From Plasmodiophora brassicae (lineage: Eukaryota; Endomyxa: Phytomyxea; Phytomyxea; Plasmodiophorida), in assembly GCA_036867785.1 (NCBI GenBank), contig CP145410.1:744001-808000 (forward strand): DNA of 64,000 bases, given 5' to 3'. Under the pieces are notes generated by a model. It saw only the letters and a program-made list of their open reading frames with translations, was not told where the DNA came from and did not search any database. How positions within the stretch are numbered: the stretch's first letter is position 1; each line of letters starts with the position of its first letter. The position numbers and the translations under genes are program-made. Below are positions 9,558-18,868 of the stretch, piece by piece.

Positions 9558-10522
9558 TATGTCTCCCTCTACATAAATGAATGTATCTGGGGAGCTCACT
9601 GCATGCAGTTGAGGTCTGCGCATCCGCTGGAGAATACCGACCGCTGATCCCAGCGCGTCTCGAGGGCCGGGAGTTGATGAAAGTAAAGCCGCGGCGATGG
9701 TTCGACTCGAAGCTGTGAGGGCATCCGCGTTGCCGGATTGGTCCAGGTCGTGCCACTCGGGAGATGTGCGGCTGCTGGCTTCGAATATCGTGAGGTTAGC
9801 ATGCTTTGTCACTTGACAGGAGACCCCGTGCTGGCGCGCGGCCGACTCGAACAGCACCAATACCGATCCAGTGCGTCAGGTTGTTCACAGGGGCTCACAG
9901 GTGCGTTCGATGAGATGCATGTATTTCCTACAAGATGGCCGGGTGGTATCCAAGCAGCCAGGTCAACCGGTCAGAGTCGCCGCGCTGGATGGCCCGGATG
10001 GGTTGCCGCTTGTAAGTACCTTCGTAGAACGAGTTTCGCTGCACGGCGACGGATTGCCAGTTACACAGAACGAGCTTCTGCTGAGCACCGGTTGCCCGCC
10101 GCCTGAGTAGCGAGGATACACACCGGAAGGAGCTTTGCAGTCGCCATTTGAAGACTGGTCAGCCGACAGCATGTAATTGATCCCGACGAAGCGCTCGAGC
10201 CAGCACCTGTCAGGTCGCCTGACCACAACCGGTGCACGCGTCACCGGCGAAGACAAGGATATGTCAGCAAGAGCGACGACGACGGGTACAGGCAGAGCAT
10301 TGGCGTATATTGCGACATGTGGAAGCGGAACGTGCGCGTGTGCCACAAACTGGAACCATCAGCCAGCCTCATACAGATGCCCCAGCAGGCGGCCGCCGTG
10401 TGGCTTTTGGGGAGTCAGAGCAACAATGGCGGCGACGCTGATCATGCAGCGTCCGAGACGAAGACGATGCGTTCGGATATAACGATGAGCTTAAGGTACT
10501 GTATAAAACGGGGAAGTAGCGC
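9558..10522. other. Unresolved stretch; possible small spliced gene of unknown strand
   Basis: About 965 bp lies between the exchanger stop and the ankyrin gene stop. The plus strand has an open segment with a good internal ATG at about 9910 reading MYFLQDGRVVSKQPGQPVRV and on to a stop at 10110. The minus strand has Cys-containing open segments, a short hydrophobic ATG start near 10445 and a C-terminal-looking end at 9596 (SGCADLNCMQ). Several GT and AG sites fit both readings. No domain is recognisable on either strand, so I do not commit to a model. Confidence 0.3.
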
Positions 10523-11539
10523 TCATGCCAGCACGAATACAAGGCATGCAACAACGGCTGTTAAGATAGGCGCTACTGATAGCGATGATGAATTCTCGTC
10601 TTGCTGGGATGGTGGATCGGCGTTGGTGTTCTGCTTGGCCGAGTAATGTCTAGCAGCATAAGTTGCCGCAGCGGCCGCACCTAGCGCCGCTGCTCCAACG
10701 GCCGCGATCCTATTGAATCGTTGCCAAACGCTCTCCCGCACATCAGATCTGGGAGGTGAGTCCAGCACGGAAACACGTGTCTGGAGAGGAGAGGATTGAC
10801 TGGCACGCAATTGCTGTGTAAGGTAGAGGCCACCGGCTCCCAACGCCGTACCGACAATGCCCGCCCCGAGGATAGCACCCTTGTTTGGAACGCGTTTCGT
10901 GTAACGGACGCTCCAGCGGGCGCCGCGGTTCATCAGCAGATGTGTCGTATTCTCATTACTAATCAGGGCGGCGCTGATCCACAACGGGGTATACCCAAAG
11001 TACGTAGCAGCACTGACGTTAGCGCCGCCTTCGATCAGTGTCGGGACGATTTCTGGGCTGAAGTACACCGCAATGTGCAATGGAGTGACACCCGGTTCGC
11101 CTCGCCAGGAAACCGTTCGTGCAGATGCGGCACCCTTTGTCTTGCACAGGAGAGTGGCAGCATGCTCCAGTTCCTGACCCTTGATTTCGAGGGTGAATGC
11201 CACCCAGTGCAGCACAGTCATGGATAGCTTGGACGATCTCGTATCGGGCCGGGCGCGCTTATCTCGAATCATCTGCACGATATCTGGTATCTTGACAGAT
11301 GGTTTCCGTTCACGTAGACGTCTGGCCAGGTCCTTGACGGCACGTCGAATATCGCTCTGCAAAGGCGACAACCCTGACGCCATCGACAGCGGCCGAACGG
11401 CCTCGATGAGAGTGTCATCGAGTTCGTTCAACACCTGCTGCACAATGCCCTGCTTATCATGCCCGCTCCAGGCAGCGCTGCACACAGATATCGGCACCAG
11501 AACGATGATAATTGCAGGGCCCCAGGACGCCGACATCAT
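10523..11539 (-). CDS. Secretory-pathway ankyrin-repeat membrane protein
   Basis: This is an intronless 338-aa gene starting at the ATG at 11539. It begins with a signal-peptide-like segment (MMSASWGPAIIIVLVPISVCSA). The middle carries two to three ankyrin-type repeats, best seen as TPLHIAVYFSPEIVPTLIEGGANV and the next TPLWISAALISNENTTHLLMNRGA. Then come a glycine/alanine-rich hydrophobic segment (GAILGAGIVGTALGAGGLYL), a second Ala-rich helix, and a hydrophobic tail at the extreme C-terminus (VAPILTAVVACLVFVLA) that could be a transmembrane anchor or a GPI-attachment signal. Ankyrin repeats in a protein routed through the ER are unusual, because most ankyrin proteins are cytosolic. In plant-parasitic protists such proteins are considered effector or surface candidates, but nothing here proves secretion. 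Confidence 0.8.
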   Translation of the reverse strand: MMSASWGPAIIIVLVPISVCSAAWSGHDKQGIVQQVLNELDDTLIEAVRPLSMASGLSPLQSDIRRAVKDLARRLRERKPSVKIPDIVQMIRDKRARPDTRSSKLSMTVLHWVAFTLEIKGQELEHAATLLCKTKGAASARTVSWRGEPGVTPLHIAVYFSPEIVPTLIEGGANVSAATYFGYTPLWISAALISNENTTHLLMNRGARWSVRYTKRVPNKGAILGAGIVGTALGAGGLYLTQQLRASQSSPLQTRVSVLDSPPRSDVRESVWQRFNRIAAVGAAALGAAAAATYAARHYSAKQNTNADPPSQQDENSSSLSVAPILTAVVACLVFVLA

Positions 11540-11789
11540 CCGTGCCGGTATACCGGGAGCAAGCAGCTGTTCGCCGTCGCGTGACTGACCGAATTTCTAA
11601 ATCGGGCATGACGACTGCACGGTGAAGGCCGCGCACCGACTGCTGCTGCTATTCCCGGTTGCGGCAATTACAGTAGCGAACCTCGCTGGGTCACGGCGGC
11701 AACGACGGCCGTCACTTGTCGAAAAGAACGGGCGGCCGCTGTCGTTTCGGTGTGTCGGATTCGGGGTTAGGAGAGGACCAGCGGCAACA

Positions 11790-12665
11790 ATGACGAGCGC
11801 GTACGGCACCGTCCTGGTTGTCGTTATCGTGCAGATGCTGTCACGGTCGAACGGCAAATCGGTGCCAATGCCGTCCACGACGCTGACGAAGACGCTGATG
11901 GATGAGGGTGTCAAGCTCGGGTATGGCGCGCTAAAGTCAGCCGCAACTAGCCTGGGATGGGCGGCCGTTGGCGATGTGGCACAGAAGGCGATCCTGACGG
12001 GCCTTCCGGATCAGCCGCTGCTGGCGAACGGCGAAGGGATGAAAATGATTACGGACGGGAGCGGCCAGTCCCTGCTGAAGCAGGAAGAGGGCAAGCCCCA
12101 GCTGTCAAAGGCGTTAATCGCCAGCACGCTCTATTCGTCGGTCGTGAACAACCTTCGTAACGACTTCGTCGGCAACGTCAAATCGGCGTTTATTGGTAGC
12201 GCGAGTTCGCGTGTTGCAGAATGGATCGCGCCCGAGCGGTATAAGTCTATGGCGTCCATGCTCGGGTACTATGCGCCCAGTTTCGTGGAGACTCTGATGG
12301 CACAACGCAAGACGAAGCAACAGATGGACGCGTTTGACGCGGCGACTACGCTGAAAGGGTTCGCCGCCCTCGTCGACAAGTACGGGAAGTCGTCGCTCCA
12401 CGAGGAGTGGCTCGAGGGGCTGCGCGCCAAGAACGAAATGTTCCGGTTCAAGAACCTGTTCGACACGTTCCGTCCGATGGCGAAGCTGACGGGCGCGGAC
12501 ACGCCCGAGTACGAACGCAAGTACACGCACAGCGTCCTGCTCAAATACCACCCCGACAAGCGCACCGAGGTCCTCACCGACACGGAAGAAGCGCTGTTCA
12601 CGACCTTCATGCACCTTGACGACAAGGACAATGGCCAGAACGACGAGCTGCGCCTCGAACAGTGA
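11790..12665 (+). CDS. Predicted secreted protein with J-domain-like HPD motif
   Basis: An intronless frame; the first ATG at 11790 gives 291 aa and opens with a hydrophobic segment (MTSAYGTVLVVVIVQML) followed by a polar cleavage region, consistent with a signal peptide. The upstream in-frame extension lacks an ATG. The body is mostly helical and Lys/Glu-rich. Near the C-terminus KYTHSVLLKYHPDKRTEVLT resembles helix II and the HPD tripeptide of a DnaJ domain, and the preceding segment (FRFKNLFDTFRPM) could be a worn helix I. A full J domain is not evident. It diverges from the ankyrin gene, from which it is separated by about 250 bp. Function is unknown; an ER-lumen co-chaperone relative is one option, coincidence of an HPD string is another. 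Confidence 0.7.
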   Translation: MTSAYGTVLVVVIVQMLSRSNGKSVPMPSTTLTKTLMDEGVKLGYGALKSAATSLGWAAVGDVAQKAILTGLPDQPLLANGEGMKMITDGSGQSLLKQEEGKPQLSKALIASTLYSSVVNNLRNDFVGNVKSAFIGSASSRVAEWIAPERYKSMASMLGYYAPSFVETLMAQRKTKQQMDAFDAATTLKGFAALVDKYGKSSLHEEWLEGLRAKNEMFRFKNLFDTFRPMAKLTGADTPEYERKYTHSVLLKYHPDKRTEVLTDTEEALFTTFMHLDDKDNGQNDELRLEQ

Positions 12666-12724
12666 ACGATTCCGACCGGCCAACAATACTACAGTATGCT
12701 CCTTTGTGTTTCAGTGTTTACTTA

Positions 12725-13156
12725 TCATCTTGGTGTTCCTGAGCGCCAGGGTCGCCAACCTTTAGCCCTCGCTTTCGGTGACGGCTGCTTCGTGGCCTGG
12801 TTTGAAGGGACGTCAGCCGGCACGGCATCAGGTGTTTCATCTTCGGTTGCGCCTTCTTCGTCGGCGTCCTTGACATCATCCGTCCCCGGTTGTGGCCGGA
12901 TAGGTTGCTCGGGAGGCACCCATCGTGTACCCATCACGGCATGGTCGACTAGAGTCTTCACCAGCTCACGTAGCTTGGCCTGAGCATCGAACCTCGTGTT
13001 GGGAACGTCAAAGTCGACGTACCCGAACCCCTACAGCGGTGTCACCCATTGACACGGTCGATTGTTCCGCATCCCACGTCATACCCATTCTGTTGACGAT
13101 ACGCGAACTCGTTGCTCAACAGGCGCCGCCTGCAACCGTTGCGATTGCAACCGCAT
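12725..13156 (-). CDS. Small protein of unknown function (125 aa, two exons)
   Basis: Exon 1 13156-13085 and exon 2 13030-12725 are joined across a 54-bp intron (GTATGACG donor, CTGTAG acceptor, in phase). The N-terminus is basic and Gln-rich (MRLQSQRLQAAPVEQRVRV), followed by WGFGYVDFDVPNTRFDAQAK, a helix KLRELVKTLVDHAVMGTRW, and an acidic then basic Pro-rich tail. The GFGYVDF string resembles RNP1 of an RRM, but no RNP2 or RRM spacing precedes it. The basic amphipathic start would fit a mitochondrial presequence. The start and first exon are inferred only from phase and splice sites. Confidence 0.5.
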
Positions 13157-13213
13157 CCTCAATGTATACTACGGCAACCATCAGGAGCCACCGCCGACAC
13201 ATTTCCATTACTG

Positions 13214-16200
13214 TCAAGGTACCTGTCGGCGGTGCTCTTCGTCGTTGCGATCCTCGATCGTCCACGTGTCGATCGCCCGGGACGTTGCATAGCAAACGGC
13301 AATTGAGTGGGACCCGCTGAAGACGGCCAGGTCGGATGGCGTTCTGCCTTGCGACGAACCCGGCAGGGCGATCTTCATGACGGTGGCGCCCGTGCTCAGC
13401 GAGATCACGGAGACGAATGTCGGCGACACGACCGTCAGTACGAATATGAAATCGGTGCCAGGCGGATCGAACACGTTGCTGATACGCCACACAGCGATCT
13501 GGGCACCCGTTGCCGACTCCAGATCGTCGGCAACGGCGATATCGGCAACGTGACGGAAGCGCTCTTCGCTGTCCTGCGCTTTCCCGTCGATGCTTCCGAC
13601 GTGGAAAGAGGCGCGAGACGCGCGATTGCCAACGGTGTCCTTCGGGAACCAGGACAAGATCACGAGGTCTGTCCCGGTCGGCGTCATCTGAGCACCGATC
13701 AGCGACGCACGACGCTGCCGGCACCGCACAGGGCGACGTTCGTGGGCGATTAGCCGACCCTGGTCGCGTCTGAACGCATGTGTCCAGCATTCCCCATCAC
13801 CTGCCTGCGGGTACAACGTATCCGGCGATCGCGACCGCCAGGAACGATACCCGGCCGTCACCAGGCGCCGTCGAAGCGCGTCCTCGTAGGCAGCACCGTT
13901 GAGCAGGTCGATCGGGACGCCGGCCGGAGGGAAGAGTTGCTGAGCGGGTCGCGACCTGTCGTCGTCGAAGTACGTTTCGGCGACCGAAACGTGGAACCGG
14001 CGACGGGGCTGGAACCAGTCGAAGCCCGACAGGCGATCGGTGCGCCAGACGATGACGTACCCGTCCTTGTCGGCGCTGACCAGATCGGTATCGGCCAGGA
14101 AATCCATCATGCAGATCGACGACCGGTGCCCATGGTGGAACTCGCGGCGAACGAACCCGCCGCCTGGCGCTGACACAGGCCCTGGTTCGCGTGACGCCGC
14201 CGACCGCCCTGATGGGTCATCAGCCAGCGCGTTCCTGACGGTCACGAGCGATACTGACAACCTGTCAGCATCTGGGCGGTGGCGTTCGACGTGTTCCATC
14301 GGACGAGGTCGCCGTTGTCCATGCCGACAACAACACTGGGCGTGTCCAGGTTAAACGTGACGGCTCTGTGCACCGCGATCGCAGACGGCACCGGGTGCGG
14401 CGGGTCGATCACGACGAACGCGCTCGCCACCTCGTCCGACATGTTCCTCTTGGGCGGGTCCGGCTTCTTACTGACCAGATCGACGAACGAGATCTCGTCG
14501 ACACGACGGGGCACCCGCGGTGCGACCGACGAGGCGCCCGGCTCCCCGACGGCAACGTCCCACAGGGCGACCGTACCCTTCGTCGTTGCGGTCGCGGCCG
14601 ACAGAAGACGCGACCATGGCCCTGATGCCATCAGCTTCCACCTTCGGGCCGTTCGGTCAGTGAAAGTTTCGACGTCAGGCCTGACCTGGTCGTCACGTAC
14701 CGTCGCGAATGGCCAATGCCGGGCAATTGCCGATGGGTGTGCCCGGTGGCGACCTCGGCCACCTCCAGCGACCCGTCGGTGCCCGCCCCCAGCACGAATC
14801 GTCCGGATGCATCGCCCCGAACGGCGACATACCCGCCGGCTGTGACGATCCCAGTTCATCCATGTACCGCCGGCGCGTCCGAGGCCGACCATTTCGTGTT
14901 TGTACCTTGCCCATGGACGGTGGTCAGAGCGGCGTGCCAGGCTTTACAGTAGGCCTCCTCGAACGACCCTGTGGGCGGTTGCCCGGCGAACCCATCGACA
15001 TCCACCACGACGACGCCTTCGTCCTCGTCGATCTCCTTGCGCTCGGTGGCGTCGTCGACCGGCCCGTCGACGGCCACCACCTTCCTCCTTCGTTTCTGGT
15101 TCTTGGACGCGTCAGGGCGCGCTCGGAGCCGCCCCAGCAACGTCCTCCGCCTGTCGTGCGCCCCACGTTCGGCATCGCGTTTCGCTTCGAACACGTCGGC
15201 GCGGGTCACCACGTTGCCGTGCCGGAACCGTCGACGGCCACGACGACGGCCATCCGCGTGCAGGTCGACGACGACGTCATACGCTCTGGACACGTCGTCG
15301 GTTGCCTGTCCGATCAGGCCGCCGATGATGACGTCCTTCACCAACGCGGACACGTCGTCGCGTGCCTTGCACACATGATCGGCGATCTGCCGCAGCAGGC
15401 TGTCGACGCCGTCACGAAGAAGGCCTTCCCAGACGAGAACCAGCGCCCGCTTCCGCTCATGCTCGCTCGCCTGCGCGTCGATCTCCATGCACGCACGCGC
15501 CCACTGTCGCTGGCGCTCCTCGAGTTCGCCCTCGTCGACGGGCAGCATCGCCGCGATCTGCCCCATGGCGCGAGGCACGACCACGTTGTCGACGATCGCC
15601 CGCATGGACCAGTAGATCGGGACCTGCCAGTCCGGGTACGACCCTGGGCCCATGTCGTCGGCGCCGACCCGGCCCACCCGAGCGCTGTCGGTCGCTAGCC
15701 GCGCGCGCCGCTCCACCAACAGGCGCCGCCCTTCCACCAACCGTTCCTGAACGCGAGCCACCATCTCCTGGACCGGCTCGATCGCGGGCTCCGGCGGCCT
15801 GTCGTCGTCGTCCGTGGCGTTCGCGAGGACGAACGGGGTCGGCGGTGCGTCGCCGAGCTCGATGGCCTCCAGCACGTCGACGCCACGCGCGGCCAGCAGC
15901 GTGTGCCGCTGCTTCCGTTCGAGAAGCGACCGCGTCTGTGCGGCCAGGGCGCGACGTTGCTCGGTCAGACGGCGTTGCGCCTCGTCGCGATCCATGCGGG
16001 CGCGGTCCATCTCCAGACGGCGCTTGGCCAGCGCCGCCTCCAGGATGCGTGTGGCGGGCGACGTCCCATCCGACGACGGCTTCAACAGGTCGGCAACCGC
16101 CTCGGTCGCGCCGTCGTTGAGCAATTCGCGCTGCAACGAGTCCGCCTTCTGCAGCAGATACCGCATGTCGTCGACGCTGGCGCGGTCGCGTCCGCTGATC

Positions 16201-16634
16201 TCGCAGCGGATGGCGAGCAGCTGGGCGTGTCGTGCCCTGATCAGCCGCTCCAGGTTGGCGCGATTGTCCCGCATCTGCCCGAGCTCGATGTCGGCGTACC
16301 GGACCAGGTCCAGGTGCTTCTGGCAGGTCAGCCGGTGCAGGTGCTCGGCCAGCGCGTTCTCCTGCTCGACCAGGTCGCGCAGCTCCACCTCGTGGTCGAC
16401 GACCTGGCTCTGCAGGTCCCGGCGGCGGGTACGCGCCTCCTCGATCGCCCGCTCGTGCCGCTGCAGGTCCTCCTGGAGGCGGGCCCGCACCTGGGCGCGC
16501 TCGTCCTTCCCGAACCGACGTACGAGGTCGCGAGCCCTGCCGACCTGCGCCTGCTTCTCGGCCAGCTCCGCCTCGAGCGCCGCCAGGCTCGCCGCTGTTG
16601 GCACCTGCGACGACGACGGCGCTCGGGAATGCAT
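13214..16634 (-). CDS. Long coiled-coil plus WD40-repeat protein (1080 aa)
   Basis: Exons 16634-14906, 14839-14701, 14641-14262 and 14208-13214 (introns 66, 59 and 53 bp) sum to 1080 codons. The first 450 residues are almost continuous heptad-rich coiled coil (ALEAELAEKQAQVGRARDLV onward), followed by a helical, basic region. The C-terminal ~480 residues contain WD40-like blades, for example GGYVAVRGDASGRFVLGAG, TTKGTVALWDVAVGE, SVVVGMDNGDLVRWNTS and LVSADKDGYVIVWRTD, each ending in the WD-type GxVxxW pattern; later blades are weak. The first ATG of the frame is at 16634; it faces the F-box gene across a 146-bp shared promoter. Coiled-coil plus WD40 architecture occurs in ATG16-like, centrosomal and ciliary proteins; I cannot place this one in a family. 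The segment 13700-13850 reads poorly and may hide a further intron. Confidence 0.7.
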
Positions 16635-16780
16635 CGATAGCGCGCCCAGCGGTCGCCTTGGCACGAGCGGCGTCCTGGGACAGCACGACCGCGTTCCAGG
16701 ACGTCAGCGGGCAGGGGCTGCGCCGCTTTGCTGCTGGGCGGGCGATCGTCGACGCGACTAGGTAGCGGCAGGCAGGGACG

Positions 16781-18094
16781 ATGACGACCAGGAGGAAGGC
16801 ACCAGCGCCAGCGAGGAATGGTGGTCGGGTCGCGACCACCAGGCGACGGTACACATTGGGTGACGTTCCGGACGGGGTCCTGACGAACGCGCTGGCCTGG
16901 TTGGCGTTCGACGACCTCCTGCGGGTCGCCTGTGTCGACAGGCGGTTCGAGCGCCTCCTGGAGCAGGACGCTCGCCTGTGGGCGCTGTCGTACGGTCGCA
17001 GGTTCCCGAACAGGGGGCTGCTAAGCGATGCGGGCGCGTCCCCCGCTGACGTTCGCCGGGCGTACTGGAGCGCGACGCAGGCGGTGGCGCGCGCCCTGTT
17101 CGCCAAGTTCATGAAGGCCATGCCGAAGACGGCCCTGATGACGGACGGCGGCCCGCAGTGCTCCCGGAAGATCGTCGACAGGCTGGACGTGCGATTACGG
17201 GTGTCGGTCGACGTCAGAGACCCGGGGGGCACCGGGCGGCGACGACGGATCCCGTTGGTGATGTCGCTGAAGGCACTGCAGGTCCACCGGCACTCCCTCG
17301 TGGGCAAGTTCGTCAGCCGCCACGAGATCGACGCCGGCGATGTCGAACGCGTCGTCGTCCGCGTCGTCAGCCACCGCCTGCTCTCAGCGGCGACGATCTG
17401 CGAGGCCGACGCCCCCCTGGAGTGGCACCCGCTGGGGCGGTCGTCCTCCGCCCTGCCAGGGATCACCATGCGAGAGCTGACGGGCGCGCCCGGGGGCGCC
17501 TCCGTCGCCATGGTCGCCGAGTCGCAGGGCCCGTTCGCGTTCCTGATCGTCAGCGCCCCGCTGTTCCTCATCTGCGCCCGACTGGTCGCTGCCGACCATC
17601 GACGCCCGATCCCGGTGCTCAGGGCGCCGTCGTTGAGGCAGCGCCCGACGTCGCTGCTCCTGGCCGTGCGAGACGCGCAGCGGACCGTCTGGGAGCACAC
17701 GTTCAGGGACATGGTCCCGGCGGAGGGGGCCGCGACCACGTACAGGCTGGTGGGCGGGCCGACGCACAGCCCCGAGTATCGCCTGGCGACGCCGGACCGC
17801 CGGTGGCGATTCCGGCTGGGCGCGCTCCCCGGCGGCCACTTCCCGAACATGGCGGCCGTCGACGCCACCGTCGTCGGCGACCGGGGCATGCGCATGTGGA
17901 CCTGCTGTCGCATGGCGCCCGGCGTCCGGCTCGACGCGCTGGTCGACAGCGAGTTCGCGGCCCTGTCGTTCCGGTGCATGGACGGGCGGGCGGTCCACCG
18001 GTACGAGGTCGCCGACGGCGACGTCCGCCTACGGATCGATGTCGTCGACGGCGACGACATCATCGGCCTGGACCTGACCCTGCCGCGCACGTAA
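16781..18094 (+). CDS. F-box protein
   Basis: An intronless 437-aa gene starting at an ATG. After a basic N-terminus comes an F-box (LGDVPDGVLTNALAWLAFDD, then LLRVACVDRRFERLLEQDARLWALSY), with the conserved LPxxxL-like core and the terminal Leu-Trp. The remaining ~370 residues are beta-rich, with alternating hydrophobic strands and no WD, LRR or Kelch signature. F-box proteins recruit substrates to SCF (Skp1-Cullin1) ubiquitin ligases; the C-terminal part would be the substrate-binding module. It lies in the most GC-rich, codon-biased part of the window. Confidence 0.85.
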   Translation: MTTRRKAPAPARNGGRVATTRRRYTLGDVPDGVLTNALAWLAFDDLLRVACVDRRFERLLEQDARLWALSYGRRFPNRGLLSDAGASPADVRRAYWSATQAVARALFAKFMKAMPKTALMTDGGPQCSRKIVDRLDVRLRVSVDVRDPGGTGRRRRIPLVMSLKALQVHRHSLVGKFVSRHEIDAGDVERVVVRVVSHRLLSAATICEADAPLEWHPLGRSSSALPGITMRELTGAPGGASVAMVAESQGPFAFLIVSAPLFLICARLVAADHRRPIPVLRAPSLRQRPTSLLLAVRDAQRTVWEHTFRDMVPAEGAATTYRLVGGPTHSPEYRLATPDRRWRFRLGALPGGHFPNMAAVDATVVGDRGMRMWTCCRMAPGVRLDALVDSEFAALSFRCMDGRAVHRYEVADGDVRLRIDVVDGDDIIGLDLTLPRT

Positions 18095-18131
18095 AGCGTC
18101 ATCGCCTATCGCGCTGTGGGAGACTGTATTG

Positions 18132-18488
18132 TCAGAGGTAGGAGCGCCCCGGGATCCTCGCCAGATACGCCTCCAGCTGCGTATGCGATGCGGGCACTCG
18201 CGCGCGACGCCGATAACGCGAGTACGGGTTCCACTCATCGTCATCGTAGGGCGCGTAGGCGGAAGAGGTGGGCGGCGGCGGCGGCGGCGGCATCCGCTCC
18301 CTGAAGTCGTCGTCGTCGTCGTCCGGGTAGAACGGGGCCAGGCCGCTGTCCCATTTGGGCGGCCCCCGGTACGTGGCCGAGATCACGAAGACGCGGGGTG
18401 CAGGGCGCGCGGCCTGCACCCCGCTGCCCGGGCACAGGATGGCGGCGGCGGCGATGCCCAGCAGCAGCAGCAGCACGGCGCTGGCCAT
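18132..18488 (-). CDS. Small secreted protein
   Basis: The ATG at 18488 gives 118 aa with a strong signal peptide (MASAVLLLLLGIAAAAILCP, cleavage near GVQA). The mature part is short and low in complexity: a DDDDDD run, a proline run of seven, and Tyr/Arg-rich tail segments (YAPYDDDEWNPYSRYRRRA). No cysteines remain after the predicted cleavage site. It lacks any known domain. It resembles the small secreted proteins that parasitic and soil protists produce in number; function unknown. It converges with the F-box gene 37 bp away. Confidence 0.7.
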   Translation of the reverse strand: MASAVLLLLLGIAAAAILCPGSGVQAARPAPRVFVISATYRGPPKWDSGLAPFYPDDDDDDFRERMPPPPPPPTSSAYAPYDDDEWNPYSRYRRRARVPASHTQLEAYLARIPGRSYL

Positions 18489-18868
18489 TGGCACCGCCTC
18501 TAAATTCAGCTGTGCCACAACCCAGACCAGCAGCGGGCCGGCGCGAGGTCTCTCTGTGCGGTCGACCGCGTCGTTCCGGTCGGCACATTGCGGGTGATGA
18601 CGTCACGCGTCCCCCATTTTGACATAACGCGATCGCGCGCCGCCGCCCATGATCGGGTTCCAGAACCTTCCATGCAGGAGCGCGCTTGTGACCTTCGGGT
18701 CGGTGTTCGATGACGATATCTGGCTCGTTTGGGGGAGGCACCGCAGCGACCGGGCACAGTCTGGTACTCCCCGCTGTATCGTAGCGATGGGCGCCGGGCC
18801 ACGTTACGCGAGTGGACGACGACGCCGGTCCCCTCGCCTCGCGCGGGGTGGGCGCCCGTCATTGTCCG
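18489..18868. promoter_or_regulatory. Divergent promoter region, secreted protein and propeller receptor
   Basis: This 380-bp stretch separates two outward-facing genes that both start with signal peptides, so it must carry both promoters. No clear box or repeat is visible. Confidence 0.5.

Noticed and set aside
11622-11789. Longer N-terminus for the HPD protein
   Set aside because: The extension begins with GTG and would bury the signal-peptide-like segment; the ATG at 11790 is preferred.
12995-13030. RRM RNP1-like GFGYVDF
   Set aside because: No RNP2 strand or suitable spacing upstream, and the following sequence lacks the RRM helix-strand pattern; kept only as a small unknown protein.
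15457-18102. An 881-codon minus-strand frame across the F-box and coiled-coil genes
   Set aside because: It overlaps two well-supported genes and its sequence is Arg/Pro/Ala-rich shadow translation; the F-box and heptad patterns lie in the other frames.
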